Below the pieces are notes generated by a model, which did not search any database, was not told where the DNA came from, and saw only the letters and a list, made by a program, of their open reading frames with translations. Position numbers and translations under genes: made by a program. Positions 11,478 through 22,635 of a stretch of 64,000 nt of DNA are shown here, piece after piece. Every line of letters begins with the position of its first letter. The stretch's first letter is position 1. The DNA is from Rhipicephalus microplus (lineage: Eukaryota; Arthropoda; Arachnida; Ixodida; Ixodidae): assembly GCF_043290135.1 (NCBI RefSeq), contig NC_134709.1, positions 64,652,556 to 64,716,555 of the forward strand, given 5' to 3'.

Positions 11478-12030
11478 TGCTGTAATTTTTTTTTCTCTCG
11501 TCAGCTTTTTCTCTCTTTTTCTTCTCTGTTTATATCCATTTCTTTTTCGATATACGAGTTTATTTTTTCTCTTTCTTTCGCCTCCTTACTCTTCTTTCTG
11601 GCTCTCTCATTCTCGGTATTTTTGCTTTCTTTTTTTTCCATTTCTTTCGCTTTTACTGTTAATTTTTTCTTTTTTCTTTTCTTCACTCTCTCTATTTTTC
11701 TTCCGCTTCTACTTTTCAATGTCCCTCTTTAAATACCTTTCGTTACTTACTCCCCTACCCCTCATCCTTACATCTATCCTCCCTTTCATTTGTCTATTGC
11801 ACCTTTTATCTGCACTATACCCTACTATAGGCTATACGACGCTCTACTGGCTCGTAATTTTAAATAAAAGTGGTTACGACGCTCATCAAAGACAACGGGG
11901 TACGCGTGTTCATATCCCGCCTCGCCAAGAATTTTTTTCTTTTGCCACGATGTTATATTTATCTCTTTCGCGCCATTTATTCTTTTCTCTCTCAATTTTT
12001 ATCTCTCTCAATTTTTTTCTCTCTCTCTCC
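11478..12030. repeat. Polypyrimidine low-complexity tracts
   Basis: The plus strand is T/C-rich, mainly 11478-11720 and 11935-12030 (TCTCTC, TTTCTTT). The Lys/Glu-rich frame on the minus strand and the Leu/Ser-rich frame on the plus strand across it are composition artefacts. Confidence 0.8.
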
Positions 12031-12646
12031 TTGCGTACTCGTGTTCTCGCCCATCAGTTATTGCATCACATGCCGGTTGAAATCGGCGTAAGTGTTCTGG
12101 GATATAATTATAAGATGGAAAATGGTGACATACAAAGTGCGCGCGGGTTCGTGGCAATAATGGTTTTCTTTTACCACCGCACAGACTAACGGTCGCTGTA
12201 AATAGTTCCACTGTTAAAAACGATTCTTCCGTCTGAACTGATTTAATGTGTCGCTCTATACTTAAGTTATACCGTTAATGTGATTGTTAAATTATATCTT
12301 TTTATAGCTGCTGGTCTAGCGTTAACAACACCGCGTTAACAAACTATTTATTAGGCGGCTTCGATTATACACGGAAGCAGCAGGTCAGGGAGTAATCGAC
12401 TGTTCAATCAGACGAGGTCGGCCACCCGAGCAGCATACTGAACGTGCGGACTAAGTTGGGCTCACCGACCTACCGCCACCGCGATAAGAGTGTTGTATTT
12501 CGGACGGTGGCGGAAAGAAAAACGCCACCGCCATAACATCACAGGATCGAGTGCCCTAGTGAGGGGAGGCTGGAGGAGGAAATGGGCCGATGGGTAATAG
12601 CCACGTGGTACAGTTGGGCTGGCAAGCTACGCAAGCAGTCGGCGCA
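12031..12646. other. Moderately GC-rich stretch before the candidate first exon
   Basis: No gene recognised. 12470-12540 holds an imperfect inverted pair (CGGTGGCGGAAAG and ACGCCACCGCC). If the ATG at 12647 is real, this would be its promoter and 5' UTR. Confidence 0.3.
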
Positions 12647-12668
12647 ATGAACGTTCCAGCACCAACAG
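12647..12668 (+). CDS. Candidate first coding exon of the cis-prenyltransferase gene
   Basis: ATG followed by six codons (MNVPAPT) and one base, then a strong donor G|GTAAGT. The exon would leave in phase 1, exactly the phase needed by the first confirmed cis-prenyltransferase exon at 32465. DHDDS-type proteins begin with a short variable leader, so a seven-residue first exon is acceptable. The implied intron is 19.8 kb and full of transposons, and such short ATG-donor matches occur by chance. Offered as a hypothesis only. Confidence 0.25.
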
Positions 12669-13839
12669 GTAAGTGAACGGAATTCACAATTATTTATGAA
12701 TAGAGTGAAGCACTACACGTGACATGCGTTGTTAAGAGTGGCGCTTTTTGCATATGCGGACTTTCTGATTGCAGCTTTTCATTCGCGAAGGAACAATGCA
12801 CTTGGTAGATCTTGCGTGATTGTCTTTTTTTTGTAAGGGGCAGGGGAAGGGGTGGTGGTAATTTTTGTTTTTTATTCGTTGTTTGTTTCTTCACACTGTT
12901 AAGACATCTCATACTTGTGAAAGCAATGATGAGAAGCTTATACACCAGTTTCCCAGGTACGGAAAATCTGCTCATGACAGTACTGCGCTGATTCCGAGAA
13001 AGGGCTGAGATTATATGTTGTATTATGTCTTGTACGCTTTGTGTGCGTGCGTGCGTGTGTGTGCATGTGTGCGTGTGTTTTTGTTTGAGTGTTTATGTGT
13101 GGGCGCAATTTGTATCACGTTTTCATCGTGAACGTCACGCTATGATTGACATGCCTAGTAGAGGCTGCCCTCTACTGGGCCATTTTGACTACTGCCGCTC
13201 TCAGTTTATTCAAAGACCACCCAAATATAAGCACATGAATACACAATCAATGAAATGTTTATAATCGTCCTTACTTACTTCTTCATTTCAGAATATGGGG
13301 ATGTTAACGAAGATGTGTCATGGTCGTGTTAGATGCAAATGCCTAAAAAAAGATACCGGCACCGACACTCTCCGCAGTGTTCTATGCGAGTACTCGGGTA
13401 CTGTCCACAGACTCTGCCTCTTATTTATAATAAGGGCAGCTGTTCATTTATACACCAAAAATCGTTTACGTACAGTAGTCACGGATTGAAATAGGACAAT
13501 TTCCGCACATACGTTCGTTTTCATCGTCTGCACTTCGAATCATATTCACGTATACTCGACCAGGACGTGTAGATTAGGCCCAACATAATCCTTCTAGACC
13601 AGATTCGGTGCGACATGGCGAGGTTGTCTCGAGCAAGAGCGCACATAGGTCGTGTTGCAAGAGAGTTTTATTCCTGCTTTGAACCCGTGAGTACTGTACG
13701 TTCTGCTTCTGATCACTCTTTTCTAATTCTGCTTGTTTTCGAGATTATCTTGTTTTTTGATTATTTCTCCAATACTGTTACAGTATCATACTGACGGGAC
13801 AGCCGGCTCTACTTAAAATATCGGGGGTTTCATGTTCTT
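12669..13839. other. Anonymous DNA
   Basis: No recognised gene or repeat except a GT/GC-rich run at 13040-13085. If the candidate exon is real, this is intron. Confidence 0.35.
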
Positions 13840-13905
13840 AAACCGCAATATTATTAAGAGAGATGCGGTAGTGAAGGGCTCCGGAATCTTTGACCAACTG
13901 GTGTG
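13840..13905 (-). repeat. SINE body fragment
   Basis: The plus strand reads GAGAGATGCGGTAGTGAAGG then GCTCCGGAATCTTTGACCAA, a diverged match to the SINE body better preserved at 21001-21180 and 35065-35308. The element runs in the minus direction; only its 3' part is seen. Confidence 0.55.
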
Positions 13906-14481
13906 TTTGAAGCTGTACGTGTCACGTGGACTTTCGTTGTGTTGTTCTGAGAGCCGTTTGCTAGACGACATGCGGAGGTAGTCATCGGGTATGTATCGAT
14001 TCAAGCTGGCGATGCGAGTTACGTGCCATCGCGCATAGCTGGAACCAGCAAGACAGTCGTCCACGGTGTGTCCCCGCTTCCTGGATCGGTACGACGAGCT
14101 CGAGTGTAGCCATAGACGCTGTCCACGGCGATCACTGCACGCAGACGTGCGTCTGCGCTGCAACATGCTCATCAAAACGTGCCCCATGTCATGATTTCTA
14201 CTGTTCTGCACGTTTTAAACCTGCTTTGCAAGTGGCAACAGACGTATAGTGTCGTTAGAAAGCTAAAGAACACCCTACTCCAGCGTCATGATTCTCCACA
14301 GAGACCACTTTGGGAGGAAGTGGTAAACGCTTCGTCCTGCAGCCAGGCGCCTCTGCTGCCATTGAAATACCTTCTAATCCAGTTCCAGAAGCTACCACAA
14401 GGAAACTCGACTAGCCGCAGCCCCAACGCCCTCGGCGTTCGCGCTAGCTTCTGTTCGCCCGGAAATATTGTGCTCTACTGA

Positions 14482-14754
14482 CTGTGAACACCACGTGAGA
14501 TCAAGGGACTTCGGCCCGTATTCACAAACCAAGCTCAACCTTTCCTCGAGTTTTCCTTATCAGTTTTAAACTTTTATTGCGCCTGATAAACAAATTGGAC
14601 CAGTACTCATAAACCAGTCTTGTCCTTGTCTTTCGCCCTGTTACCATTTTTGTGCCTTTATAACGCATGTAGAGAGTACAGAAAGTTGAGGAAAACGTGA
14701 GGTAAGGCCAAGGTTGGTTTCTGAATAGGGGCTTTGGTCTCACGTGGTGTTCAG
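14482..14754. mobile_element. TIR element (MITE-like), about 273 bp
   Basis: The arms 14482-14545 and 14697-14754 are imperfect inverted repeats. The left begins CTGTGAACACCACGTGAGAT and the right, reverse-complemented, CTGAACACCACGTGAGACCA. The match continues through TATTCA(C/G)AAACCAA. No protein is encoded. No target-site duplication could be fixed. Confidence 0.7.
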
Positions 14755-15199
14755 GTGAAATGTGAGTGACGCTCTAGCGTGCTTAGAAGAAACCAGCCAA
14801 ACAGTCGGCCGCAGTGAGCTTCCACCTCCGGGATGAGTGCGACGAGCCTAAATGAATCCACAGACGCTGACTCGTGAAGACAGGCCCAGCCATGTATATC
14901 TGAGCCGTGTGTTTTATTAAATAGTTTTTTCAGTCTAGAGTTTTCCTTGGACTGGCTCGAGCCTCGCGAAGCGGTTCGAAGGACCATCAAAACCTTCCCT
15001 CTTCCGTTGTATCAATAACAGACCCTTTGTTATTCAAGACTGCAATTTCTCAGCAATGCTTGTAACTATACGCAGTTTCCATTATCTATCTTTGTCTTGT
15101 ATGTGCTTGAATTCTTATACATTTTTAGTTGACTTATGTTGCCTTCCTGATTTGCGCATCTGATACTTGTTTCTTTATTTTGTCTTTTTTTCTTGTGTG

Positions 15200-15278
15200 T
15201 TATATATGTTGTACCCACCCCCTCTGTAATGCCCTACGGGCCCTGAGGGTATTCTAATAAATAAATAAATAAATAAAA
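15200..15278 (+). mobile_element. LINE 3' end with (AAAT)n tail
   Basis: The sequence CTGTAATGCCCTACGGGCCC then CTGAGGGTATTCTAATAAAT with a run of AAAT units looks like the 3' terminus of a non-LTR retrotransposon common in ticks. No reverse transcriptase is present upstream, so the copy is severely 5'-truncated. Confidence 0.45.
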
Positions 15279-15599
15279 CCACTTCTCGTGATTCGTGCAA
15301 GTTGGGAAGTGGTTTCAAACATGCCGGTCAGTAGAAATTGTGACATGGGGACACACTTTGATGGGGATGTTGCAGTGCACACGCCCGTTTGCGTGTAGTG
15401 ATCGCCGTTGAACCAGTTGTCCTAATGGTAACCGCATATCCACCACTTTCATTCTTGCTTCGAAAAGATCTGTCACAGCCAAAAGACACAATAGGGCCGC
15501 CAGGAACAAGTGGAAGTAGACAACAGCATCTGTGCGGCTTTGACGCTGGTAAGAATTTTTAATACGCTTTCAGTGCTGTTCGCGAAGCTTCTGTGAAGA

Positions 15600-17830
15600 G
15601 CACGCACCAAACAGGCTAACCGTAGGTGGACGTGGCGCAGTCCTAACGTCAAAAGTAAAAATGAAACAGACTTCATTCTTTCTGTACACCCAAGCTTTGC
15701 ACTGGATATACATGTAGTTACCAAGATCCGATGCAGTGACCATAAAATGGTAAGAGCACAAATTGACCTACATTTAAGAAAGCAATGACATAAACGGATA
15801 CTCAAGAAATCAATTAAGGAGTTAGCGATGCGAGTCAAAGTAAAGAAATTCAGAGTTTCATTTCAGAGTAGATTCCAGGCACTAAACAAGCTAACCGACC
15901 TTCGCGTGTACACAATGAATGATGATCTTACTAGTATCATAAAAAAGTGTGCATTTGAAGTCGTACGTAGAGTCAATATACGGGATACAGGCAAACTATC
16001 TCAGGAGATAAAAAATTTCATTAGGAGACGACAAACCATCGAGGCCTCAAATGCAACCGACAAAATAGAGCTAGTGGAGCTTTCGAAGATAATCAATGGG
16101 CGCAGGCTAGCCGACATCAGACGTTATAACATAAGCAGACTTGAGCTGGCTGAGAAGAGCGACAGAAGCATAAAAGCCATGAAGGCAAACCTGTGCATAG
16201 ACAAAACCAGATGTATGCATTAACGGACAAGGAAGGCAATGTCGTGAACAATGTGGATGGGACAGTTGAAGTGGCGCTGGTGTTCTAGAGGAAGCTGTCC
16301 AGAAGCAGAAACAACCAGGATGATATCGCAAAAAGCAATAATATATAGCCCAGAGAAATTCGACATCCTACCTGTAACGACTGGGGAAGTAATAAAAACC
16401 ATATAGAAAGAATGCAAAGAGCTAGGCAAAGCCGCTTGTGTGGTTGAGGTAACAACGGACTTGCTGAAAGACGTTGGAGAAATTGTGTTAGAAAAACTGG
16501 TCACCTTGTGTACGAGGTGCCTCCTTACGGGAAGGGTACCAGAATTTTGAAAGAACGCCAACATCACCTTAATTCACAAGAATGGAGACGTCAAGGACTG
16601 CAAAAATTACAGGCCGATCCACTTATTGTCCTTTCCCTACGGAAATATGTACAAAAATAATCACTAATAGAATTAGGGCGACATCCATTCCATCAACTTA
16701 TTCAATAAACCAAAGAACAAAGCAGGATTTCGTACAGTCTACTCCACAACAAACCATATTCATGCTATCAATGAGGTGAGAGAAAAATGCGCGGAATGCA
16801 ACCAACCGCTATATATTGCCTTCATAGATTACGAGAAGGCATTTACTCAGTCGAGACATTAGCAGTTATGCAGGTGCTATGAAATTATGACTTTAAACAA
16901 CACCACATAAACATACTGAAAGAAATATACAGAGGATGCACAGCCACCATAGTTCTCCATAAAGAAACCGAGAGAATCCCGATAAAGAATAATGTAAAGG
17001 AGATAGACACGACCTCTCCAACACTATTCACCGCGAGATTAAAGGGAGTTTTCAAGGCCCTAGACTGGGAAAAATTGGGCATAAGAGTTAATGGGGAGTA
17101 TCTTAGTAACCTGTGATTCACTGGTATTGGCTTGATTAGTGATTCCGGGGACAAACTACAGCTAATGGTTGCTGAACTGAAAACAGCAGACGAATAGGTC
17201 TGAAGATTATCATGCATAAAAGTAAAGTACTATGCAACAGTTTCGGCAGAAAACAGCACTTTGCGATAGGTGGAGAGACGCTGGAAGTTGTAAAGGAATG
17301 TCTACTCTACTTAGGATAGGTAGTAACCACGCGTACCAACCATGAGAGCGAAATAACTAGAATAATAAGGATGGGGTGAATCACATTCAGCAATCATTCT
17401 CAAACCATGAATCGTAATTTTCTCTTAACACTCAAGAAGAAGGTATATCAGCCGCATCTTGCTGGTACTTACCCATAACGGTACTTTCTGCCCATAACGG
17501 TACTTACCTACGGAGCAAAAACGGGGAGGCCTACAAAGAGGGTTGAGCTTGAATTGAGGACGATGCGGCGAGTGATATAAAGGAAAATTATATGTGTAAC
17601 GTCAGGAGACGAGATCAGAGTGGGTAAAGAAACAAACCAGAGTTAAAGATATCATGGTTGAAATCCAGAAGAAGAAATGCATGGTCTGGGCATGCAGTGC
17701 ATATGCAAGACAACCACTGGTCATTAAGAGTAACTGACTGGATTACCAGAGAAGGCAAATGCATGATAAGAAGGCACAATGTTAGGTGGGCCAATGAGAT
17801 TTAAAAATATGACATCATATCCAAGAGGTG
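15600..17830 (+). pseudogene. Degenerate RTE-type LINE (endonuclease end to 3' end)
   Basis: A plus-strand RTE retrotransposon copy broken by many stops and frameshifts. 15650-15830 matches the C-terminal endonuclease region seen more intact at 18958-19860, but in shifted frames. 15828-16223 stays open for 131 codons (KKFRVSFQSRFQALNKLTDL...) covering the linker before the reverse transcriptase. 16582-16780 gives reverse-transcriptase pieces (PTEICTKIITNRIRA, then QDFVQSTPQ). Around 17195-17320 the thumb-like segment (MHKSKVLCNSFGRKQHF ... GGETLEVVKE) is readable. 17480-17830 holds the C-terminal part. A functional RTE has one ORF of about 1000 codons; this copy cannot encode one. Confidence 0.75.
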
Positions 17831-17892
17831 AATGATGACGAGTGGGGCGAAGCAGACGGACAGACGCTTCGCATCACTCGTCATCATTCAGT
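17830..17892. repeat. Near-perfect palindrome
   Basis: GAATGATGACGAGTG...CGAAGC is followed after about 11 bases (AGACGGACAGA) by GCTTCG...CACTCGTCATCATTC. The arms are about 24 bases. The sequence is the collapsed form of the GGGGCGAAG TIR family at 11280 and 18610: two ends with almost nothing between. Confidence 0.8.
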
Positions 17893-18600
17893 GAACTCCG
17901 TGGATATGCTGCCACACCGTTCTTATTGAAATGCGATGCTATGCAACTGGCCACTATATACGACGACTCACGGTGTCAGGAGCTCCGCCCCTAAAATTAG
18001 GCTCGGGCCGGTCTCGGGCTGGTGGTCACAAGCAGCCACTACAGTGCTTTCAAATATTTGCTAACGGTTTAGAGTACTTGGTACTCTTCTATGGGAGAGT
18101 GAAAAGCTGTCCCGTGAACCTCGCCTTTCATGAAGCCGTAGTGTGTTTAGAAAGAGTGGGTAACGAGTAATAGGTACTCTATTATGGGAGAGCAAGCAAA
18201 TTGGGATGGCGCATGAATGTGAATAATTGCTTGATGGAAAGTAACAGCAACACCGAAAGCCTTCGAAATGACTCCAGCCAGGTGCTAGTGGCATATCTCG
18301 ATTTCCGAAAAATCTTTCCTCTAGTAGTTACTGAATTCACTTTGAATTTCACTGCTGCAGAATTGTTTTCTGATTCGCGTGTAACCTTTACTTACTTTTT
18401 TATATAGCAGGTGGAAAAAAATATTAGTCTGTTTTTCACTCATATATTTTGCCAAGCTCCATGGTGAGGTTTTATGAGATACTACGGGCCCAACCTTTGC
18501 ATGACTCGGTAATGCATTTACTCGGGCTTGCTGGCATTGATTGAATGCTTCCCTAATATTATACAACATATTTTGAGTAAAAAAAATCACAGCATATATA
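17893..18600. other. Anonymous DNA with short palindromes
   Basis: No gene recognised. 18069-18098 (TAGAGTACTTGGTACTCTTC, then TATGGGAGAG) and 18168-18192 (AGGTACTCTATTATGGGAGA) are related motifs also found at 52797-52830 and 54900-54925. Confidence 0.4.
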
Positions 18601-18604
18601 CTGA

Positions 18605-18957
<353 letters not shown>

Positions 18958-19860
18958 TTGACGCTTCCTCCGTTTTTCAGAGCGTGTTCAATTCTCTCCA
19001 TGTTATACCTTCTTACATCGGATACCTTACGCCTAATAATCAACTTCGAAAGCTCTGCCAGTTCTATTTTGTCTGTTGCACTTCAGACTTTCATGATTTG
19101 ACGCTTCTTAATGAGATTCTTCGTTTCCTGGGTAAGCTTGCGAGTGTCCTGTCTAACTACCCTGCCTCCAACTTCCACTGCACACTCCGTAATGATACTC
19201 GTCAGATTCTCATTCATTGTATCTATGCTAAGGTTAGTTTCCTTATTAAGAGCCGAGTACCTGTTTTGAAGCGAGACTCTGAATTCCTGTACTTTCCCTC
19301 TCAGTGCTAGCTCATTGATTGGCTTCTTGCGTATCAGTTTCTGTCGTTCCTTTCTCAAGTCTAGGCGAATTCGAGACCGTACCATTCTATGGTCACTGCA
19401 TCGTACCTTGCCAACCACTTCCACATCCTGCACGATGCCTGGGTGTGCATTCATTATAAAGTCTATTTCGTTCTTATTTTCGTCATTAGGGCTCCTCCAT
19501 GTCCACTTGCGTTTTCCTCGTTTTCGGTAGAAGGTATTCAAAATCCGTAAATTATTCCGTTCTGCGAATTCTACTAGTAGCTCTCCTCTGGCGTTTCTAG
19601 TACCGATGCCATAATCTCCTACTGCCTGGTCTCCAGCCTGCTTCTTCCCTACCTTTGCATTAAAGTCTCCCATCAGTATTGTATACTGTGTTTTTACCTT
19701 ACTCATTGCTGATTCCACGTCTTCATAGAAGCTTTCAACTGAAGCGTCATCATGGCTAGATGTAGGCGCGTAAGCCTGTACCACCCTCATCGTGTATCTC
19801 TTTTTCAGTTTAATTACGATACCTACCACCCTTTCATTACTGCTATAATATTCCTCTATG
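18958..19860 (-). pseudogene. RTE-type LINE fragment: AP endonuclease domain
   Basis: 248 codons stay open from 19829 to 19083 and encode most of an apurinic/apyrimidinic-type endonuclease. Recognisable are VQAYAPTSSHDD, the ILMGDFNAKVG core motif, FAERNNLRILNTFY, NEIDFIM and CSDHRMV (catalytic Asp/His). After a stop near 19083 the frame resumes with RRKVSDVRRYNMERIEHA up to 18957, where the microsatellite begins. Both ends are cut: the first catalytic motifs are missing at 19860 and the whole reverse transcriptase is missing at 18957. Not functional. Confidence 0.85.
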
Positions 19861-19874
19861 TTGCCAGCTATGTA

Positions 19875-20157
19875 TGTATGTACGCGCTACATGGACCGGG
19901 CATGTAACACGTAGATAGGATAACCGATGATCATTAAGGGTTACTAACTGGATTCCCAGAGAAGGCAAGCGGGTTAGGGGGAGACAGAAGGTTAGGTGGG
20001 CAGATGAGATTAAGAAGTTTGCGGGTACAAATTGGCAGCAGCAAGCACAGGACCGGGTTGACTGGCGGAACATGGGAGAAGCATTTGTCCTGCAGTGGAC
20101 GTAGTCAGGCTGATGATTATGATGATGATAATGATGATGATGATGATGATGATGAAC
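19875..20157 (+). mobile_element. RTE LINE 3' end with (GAT)n tail
   Basis: The plus strand reads an RTE C-terminus in one frame (RVTNWIPREGKRVRGRQKVR, WADEIKKFAG, DWRNMGEAFVLQWT), then TAG and GTCAGGCTGATGATTATGAT running into a GAT/ATG repeat. Only the last 80 or so codons are present. It sits back to back with the minus-strand endonuclease fragment, separated by a short TATGTATGTATG run. Confidence 0.8.
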
Positions 20158-20399
20158 GGATGTCAATCCGTTTGTCCGAAGGCCCATCCGTGTGTTTGTC
20201 TGTCTGTCTGTCTGTTCGTCCGTCTGTACACACGCCTTTCTGTCTCTATGTCTGTCCATCAATCCGTTCATCTAGTGAACACTTCAAGTACCGCCATCTC
20301 GCATCTTTTCATCGTGTATTCATGATATACAAGTACCGCCATCTAGCGGACATTCCAAGGACCAAAACGAGAGGTGGCTGCTACTTACTGGAGACACCC

Positions 20400-20520
20400 G
20401 ACCCACGCCATAAGGAGCTTCACTGCCAAATGTTCGCGGATATAACGTGGCAGCGGAAAGCACAAGACCACATTGATTGGCGGATCATGGGAGTGGCCTT
20501 TGCTCTCACTGAGCGTAATC

Positions 20521-20615
<95 letters not shown>

Positions 20616-20620
20616 AGTGT
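20400..20620 (+). mobile_element. Second RTE LINE 3' end with (GCT)n(GAT)n tail
   Basis: RTE C-terminal sequence (HIDWRIMGVAFALTERNQ) leads into about 60 bases of (GCT)n followed by about 37 bases of (GAT)n. Upstream of about 20400 the RTE similarity is lost. The Ala/Asp-rich and Leu/Met-rich open frames across the tail are artefacts. Confidence 0.75.
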
Positions 20621-20639
20621 TGGTGGTGTTCTTTATGTT

Positions 20640-20760
20640 ACCCTGGCATCACGCAGTACACGGGCCTCTACCATTTCGCCTCTGCCGAAATGCGACCACC
20701 GCAGCCAGGATCAAATCCGGGACATTCGAATCAGCAGTCGAGCACTGTAGGCACTGTTCC
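20640..20760 (-). repeat. tRNA-headed SINE
   Basis: Read on the minus strand: a head with TGCTCGACTGCTGATTCGAA and a B-box-like GTCCCGGATTTGATCCTGG, then the body GCGGTGGTCGCATTTCGGCA ... GAAATGGTAGAGGCCCGTGT. This is the type whose body begins GCGGCCGCATTTCGATGGAG. Diverged, no TSD found. Confidence 0.65.
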
Positions 20761-21000
20761 ACCGAAACAGGCCCGCCTCTGACGTGTCTCACCTTCTTGC
20801 GTTTTTCATTTCATTCAAGCTCAATTATTTATTATTTCACGGAGAAGACAGCATTAAAAGTAAAAGCTCAGCAAAGCTTGACTAGGCTTCCCAGAATGTG
20901 TGAGGGTGCTGGCACCTTCTGTAAAGTTGTTAGCGCTACGTGGCGCACGTGTCTCGCACGGAAGGCGTATTTCGGGGGTGACAACTAGTGATGATTTACT

Positions 21001-21180
21001 GATTTGTGGGATTTAACGTCCCAAAAGCACCATGCGATTATGAGAGACGCCGTAGTGGAAGACTACGGAAATTTCAACCACCTGGGGTTCTTTAACGTGC
21101 ACCCAAATCTGAGTACACGGGCCTACAACATTTCCGCCTCCATCGGAAATGCAGCCGCCACAGCCGGGGGCGACAACTAT
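21001..21180 (-). repeat. SINE, body only
   Basis: The plus strand carries GGGATTTAACGTCCCAAAAG, GAGAGACGCCGTAGTGGAAG, TGGGGTTCTTTAACGTGCAC and CCGCCTCCATCGGAAATGCA, the reverse complement of a very abundant tick SINE body. The tRNA head expected after GCCACAGCCGGG is missing, so the copy is 5'-truncated relative to its own strand. Confidence 0.8.
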
Positions 21181-21288
21181 TGGGTGGTAGGTGGCGTTGG
21201 GTTCGCGAGTGGTGATCACCACTATCATTATCATGGTTGGTAGAGTGGTAGCGCCAGCGGTGACGCCTGGCGGGCGAGAGAGTTCAGC

Positions 21289-21830
21289 GAGTCTTTGCGG
21301 CTGGTGCGGTGGTCTCGTTCACTTGACATGTTGCAAAACCAGTGTGGTATGACATGACTGCATACGGAATACAAGCAACAGACCCTAACATGAAAATTTT
21401 TACATGTGTGTCATGTAACAACATGACTACACGCCGCACTCATGATGCGCTCGCGGCCGTTTCGCTAGCATCGCATATGCCAAATTTGGTATTATGTCAC
21501 GTAAATAGATGACGAAGGTATGTAACTGGCGCAAACATAATAATCATGAGGTGCGTGTCATGTAACAAAGTGACTACATGCCACGCTCATGATGCGCTCG
21601 CGGCCGTTTCGCTAGCTTCACATGTACCAAATGTTGTATCACGTGACGTGAATGGATGACGAAGGTAAATGACACGTCCAAACGTGATAATCATGACATG
21701 AAAGTCTTGTACGGCACAGTTTGCCTCCACCTCGTAACGCTGTGTTGATTTTAAATTGAGATATCAACCTTATGCATTCGGGCTTCGCATATCACCGATT
21801 TTCGCTGTGCGAGAGATCTGCCTTTTTTAT
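21289..21830 (+). repeat. Isolated copy of the 146-bp/2.07-kb satellite family
   Basis: Contains the motif CATGATGCGCTCGCGGCCGT then TTCGCTAGC at 21441 and 21590, each followed by a CAAAT(T)TGGTAT-like stretch and a GTCATGTAACA-like stretch. It ends with CACCTCGTAACG and CTTCGCATATCA before CTGCCTTTTTT. The same order occurs at the ends of the array at 50.9-57.2 kb, so this is a dispersed partial unit about 29 kb from that array. Confidence 0.8.
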
Positions 21831-22410
21831 TTTTGTATTATTAAAAGTCAAACAATGAAAATAGAGACACCTTTTTTGCATTTCATCTTCCTGAAAATTT
21901 ATCCGCAGAGGGTGGCAGTCGAACCCGAAACCTCGTGCTTACACAGCGTTCACGTACCAGATTACTTAAGGACACCACGGCAAGTCGAAATTGCTTGTGC
22001 ACTTGGTTCAGTGCGTGCTCATTTATGCGCGTACACGTGTTAGCGTTTTCGCGCGCATATTTTTGCAGGCGTGCATTTGGGCTTTTCTCTGCTTGGTCGT
22101 GCGAGAGCAAGTGTAAGCACGCTATTTCAACCTCTGAACACACGTGTACCTGTGTGCATAAGTGTGCGGGCACGTTTACCCCTGTGAATGCTTATTGCTA
22201 TTCGATACCACGGTAATGCATGGTGTATCAACTAAACATGTTAAGCGTGATGCCCGTGTTGTACAAGTAAACACAGCATTTATGAATAACTTAAAATGAA
22301 TTATTGAAAATTTTTCAGAATATACGCAACTTACTTGGACCAAACCATGCAGCTAGTAAAGAACACAACAATGAGAGATCTCTGACTTTTAACATTTTAG
22401 TAATCTAGAG
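21831..22410. other. Anonymous DNA with a weak tRNA-like SINE trace
   Basis: 21905-21978 on the minus strand shows GGTTTCGGGTTCGACTGCCA, a fair B-box, with a poor A-box before it; possibly a very old SINE head. Nothing else is recognised. Confidence 0.3.
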
Positions 22411-22635
22411 TGGGATAATAAGGGTTAACAGTGGAAGTGCTTCAAACGAGTTTCAGACCAGCAGTTGTCGTCACCACTAACTCTTCAAATCTAATACGCC
22501 AAGGATGGAACGGTGCCTTTCAAAAAAAAAAAAAAAGGCCCTCATATCGAAACGTAGGCCAGCAAGACTGAGGCACTTCCACTGTTAACCCTGATTATCC
22601 CACTAGGTTGTTTCCATCTGTCGGCTCCCATCTAG
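22411..22635. mobile_element. 225-bp insertion flanked by 17-bp direct repeats
   Basis: ATTTTAGTAATCTAGAG occurs at 22394-22410 and again at 22636-22652, like a target-site duplication. The insert begins TGGGATAATAAGGGTTAACA; near its other end (to 22604) is the inverted counterpart TGTTAACCCTGATTATCCCA. The arms are about 34 bases with few mismatches. A run of 15 A lies between the arms at 22519-22535. The A-run and long TSD suggest LINE-machinery insertion; the inverted arms suggest a DNA element or twin-primed copy. No coding capacity. Confidence 0.65.

Noticed and set aside
11501..11719. Lys/Glu-rich minus frame that could be a charged coiled-coil protein
   Set aside because: It is the translation of a polypyrimidine tract; composition alone explains it.
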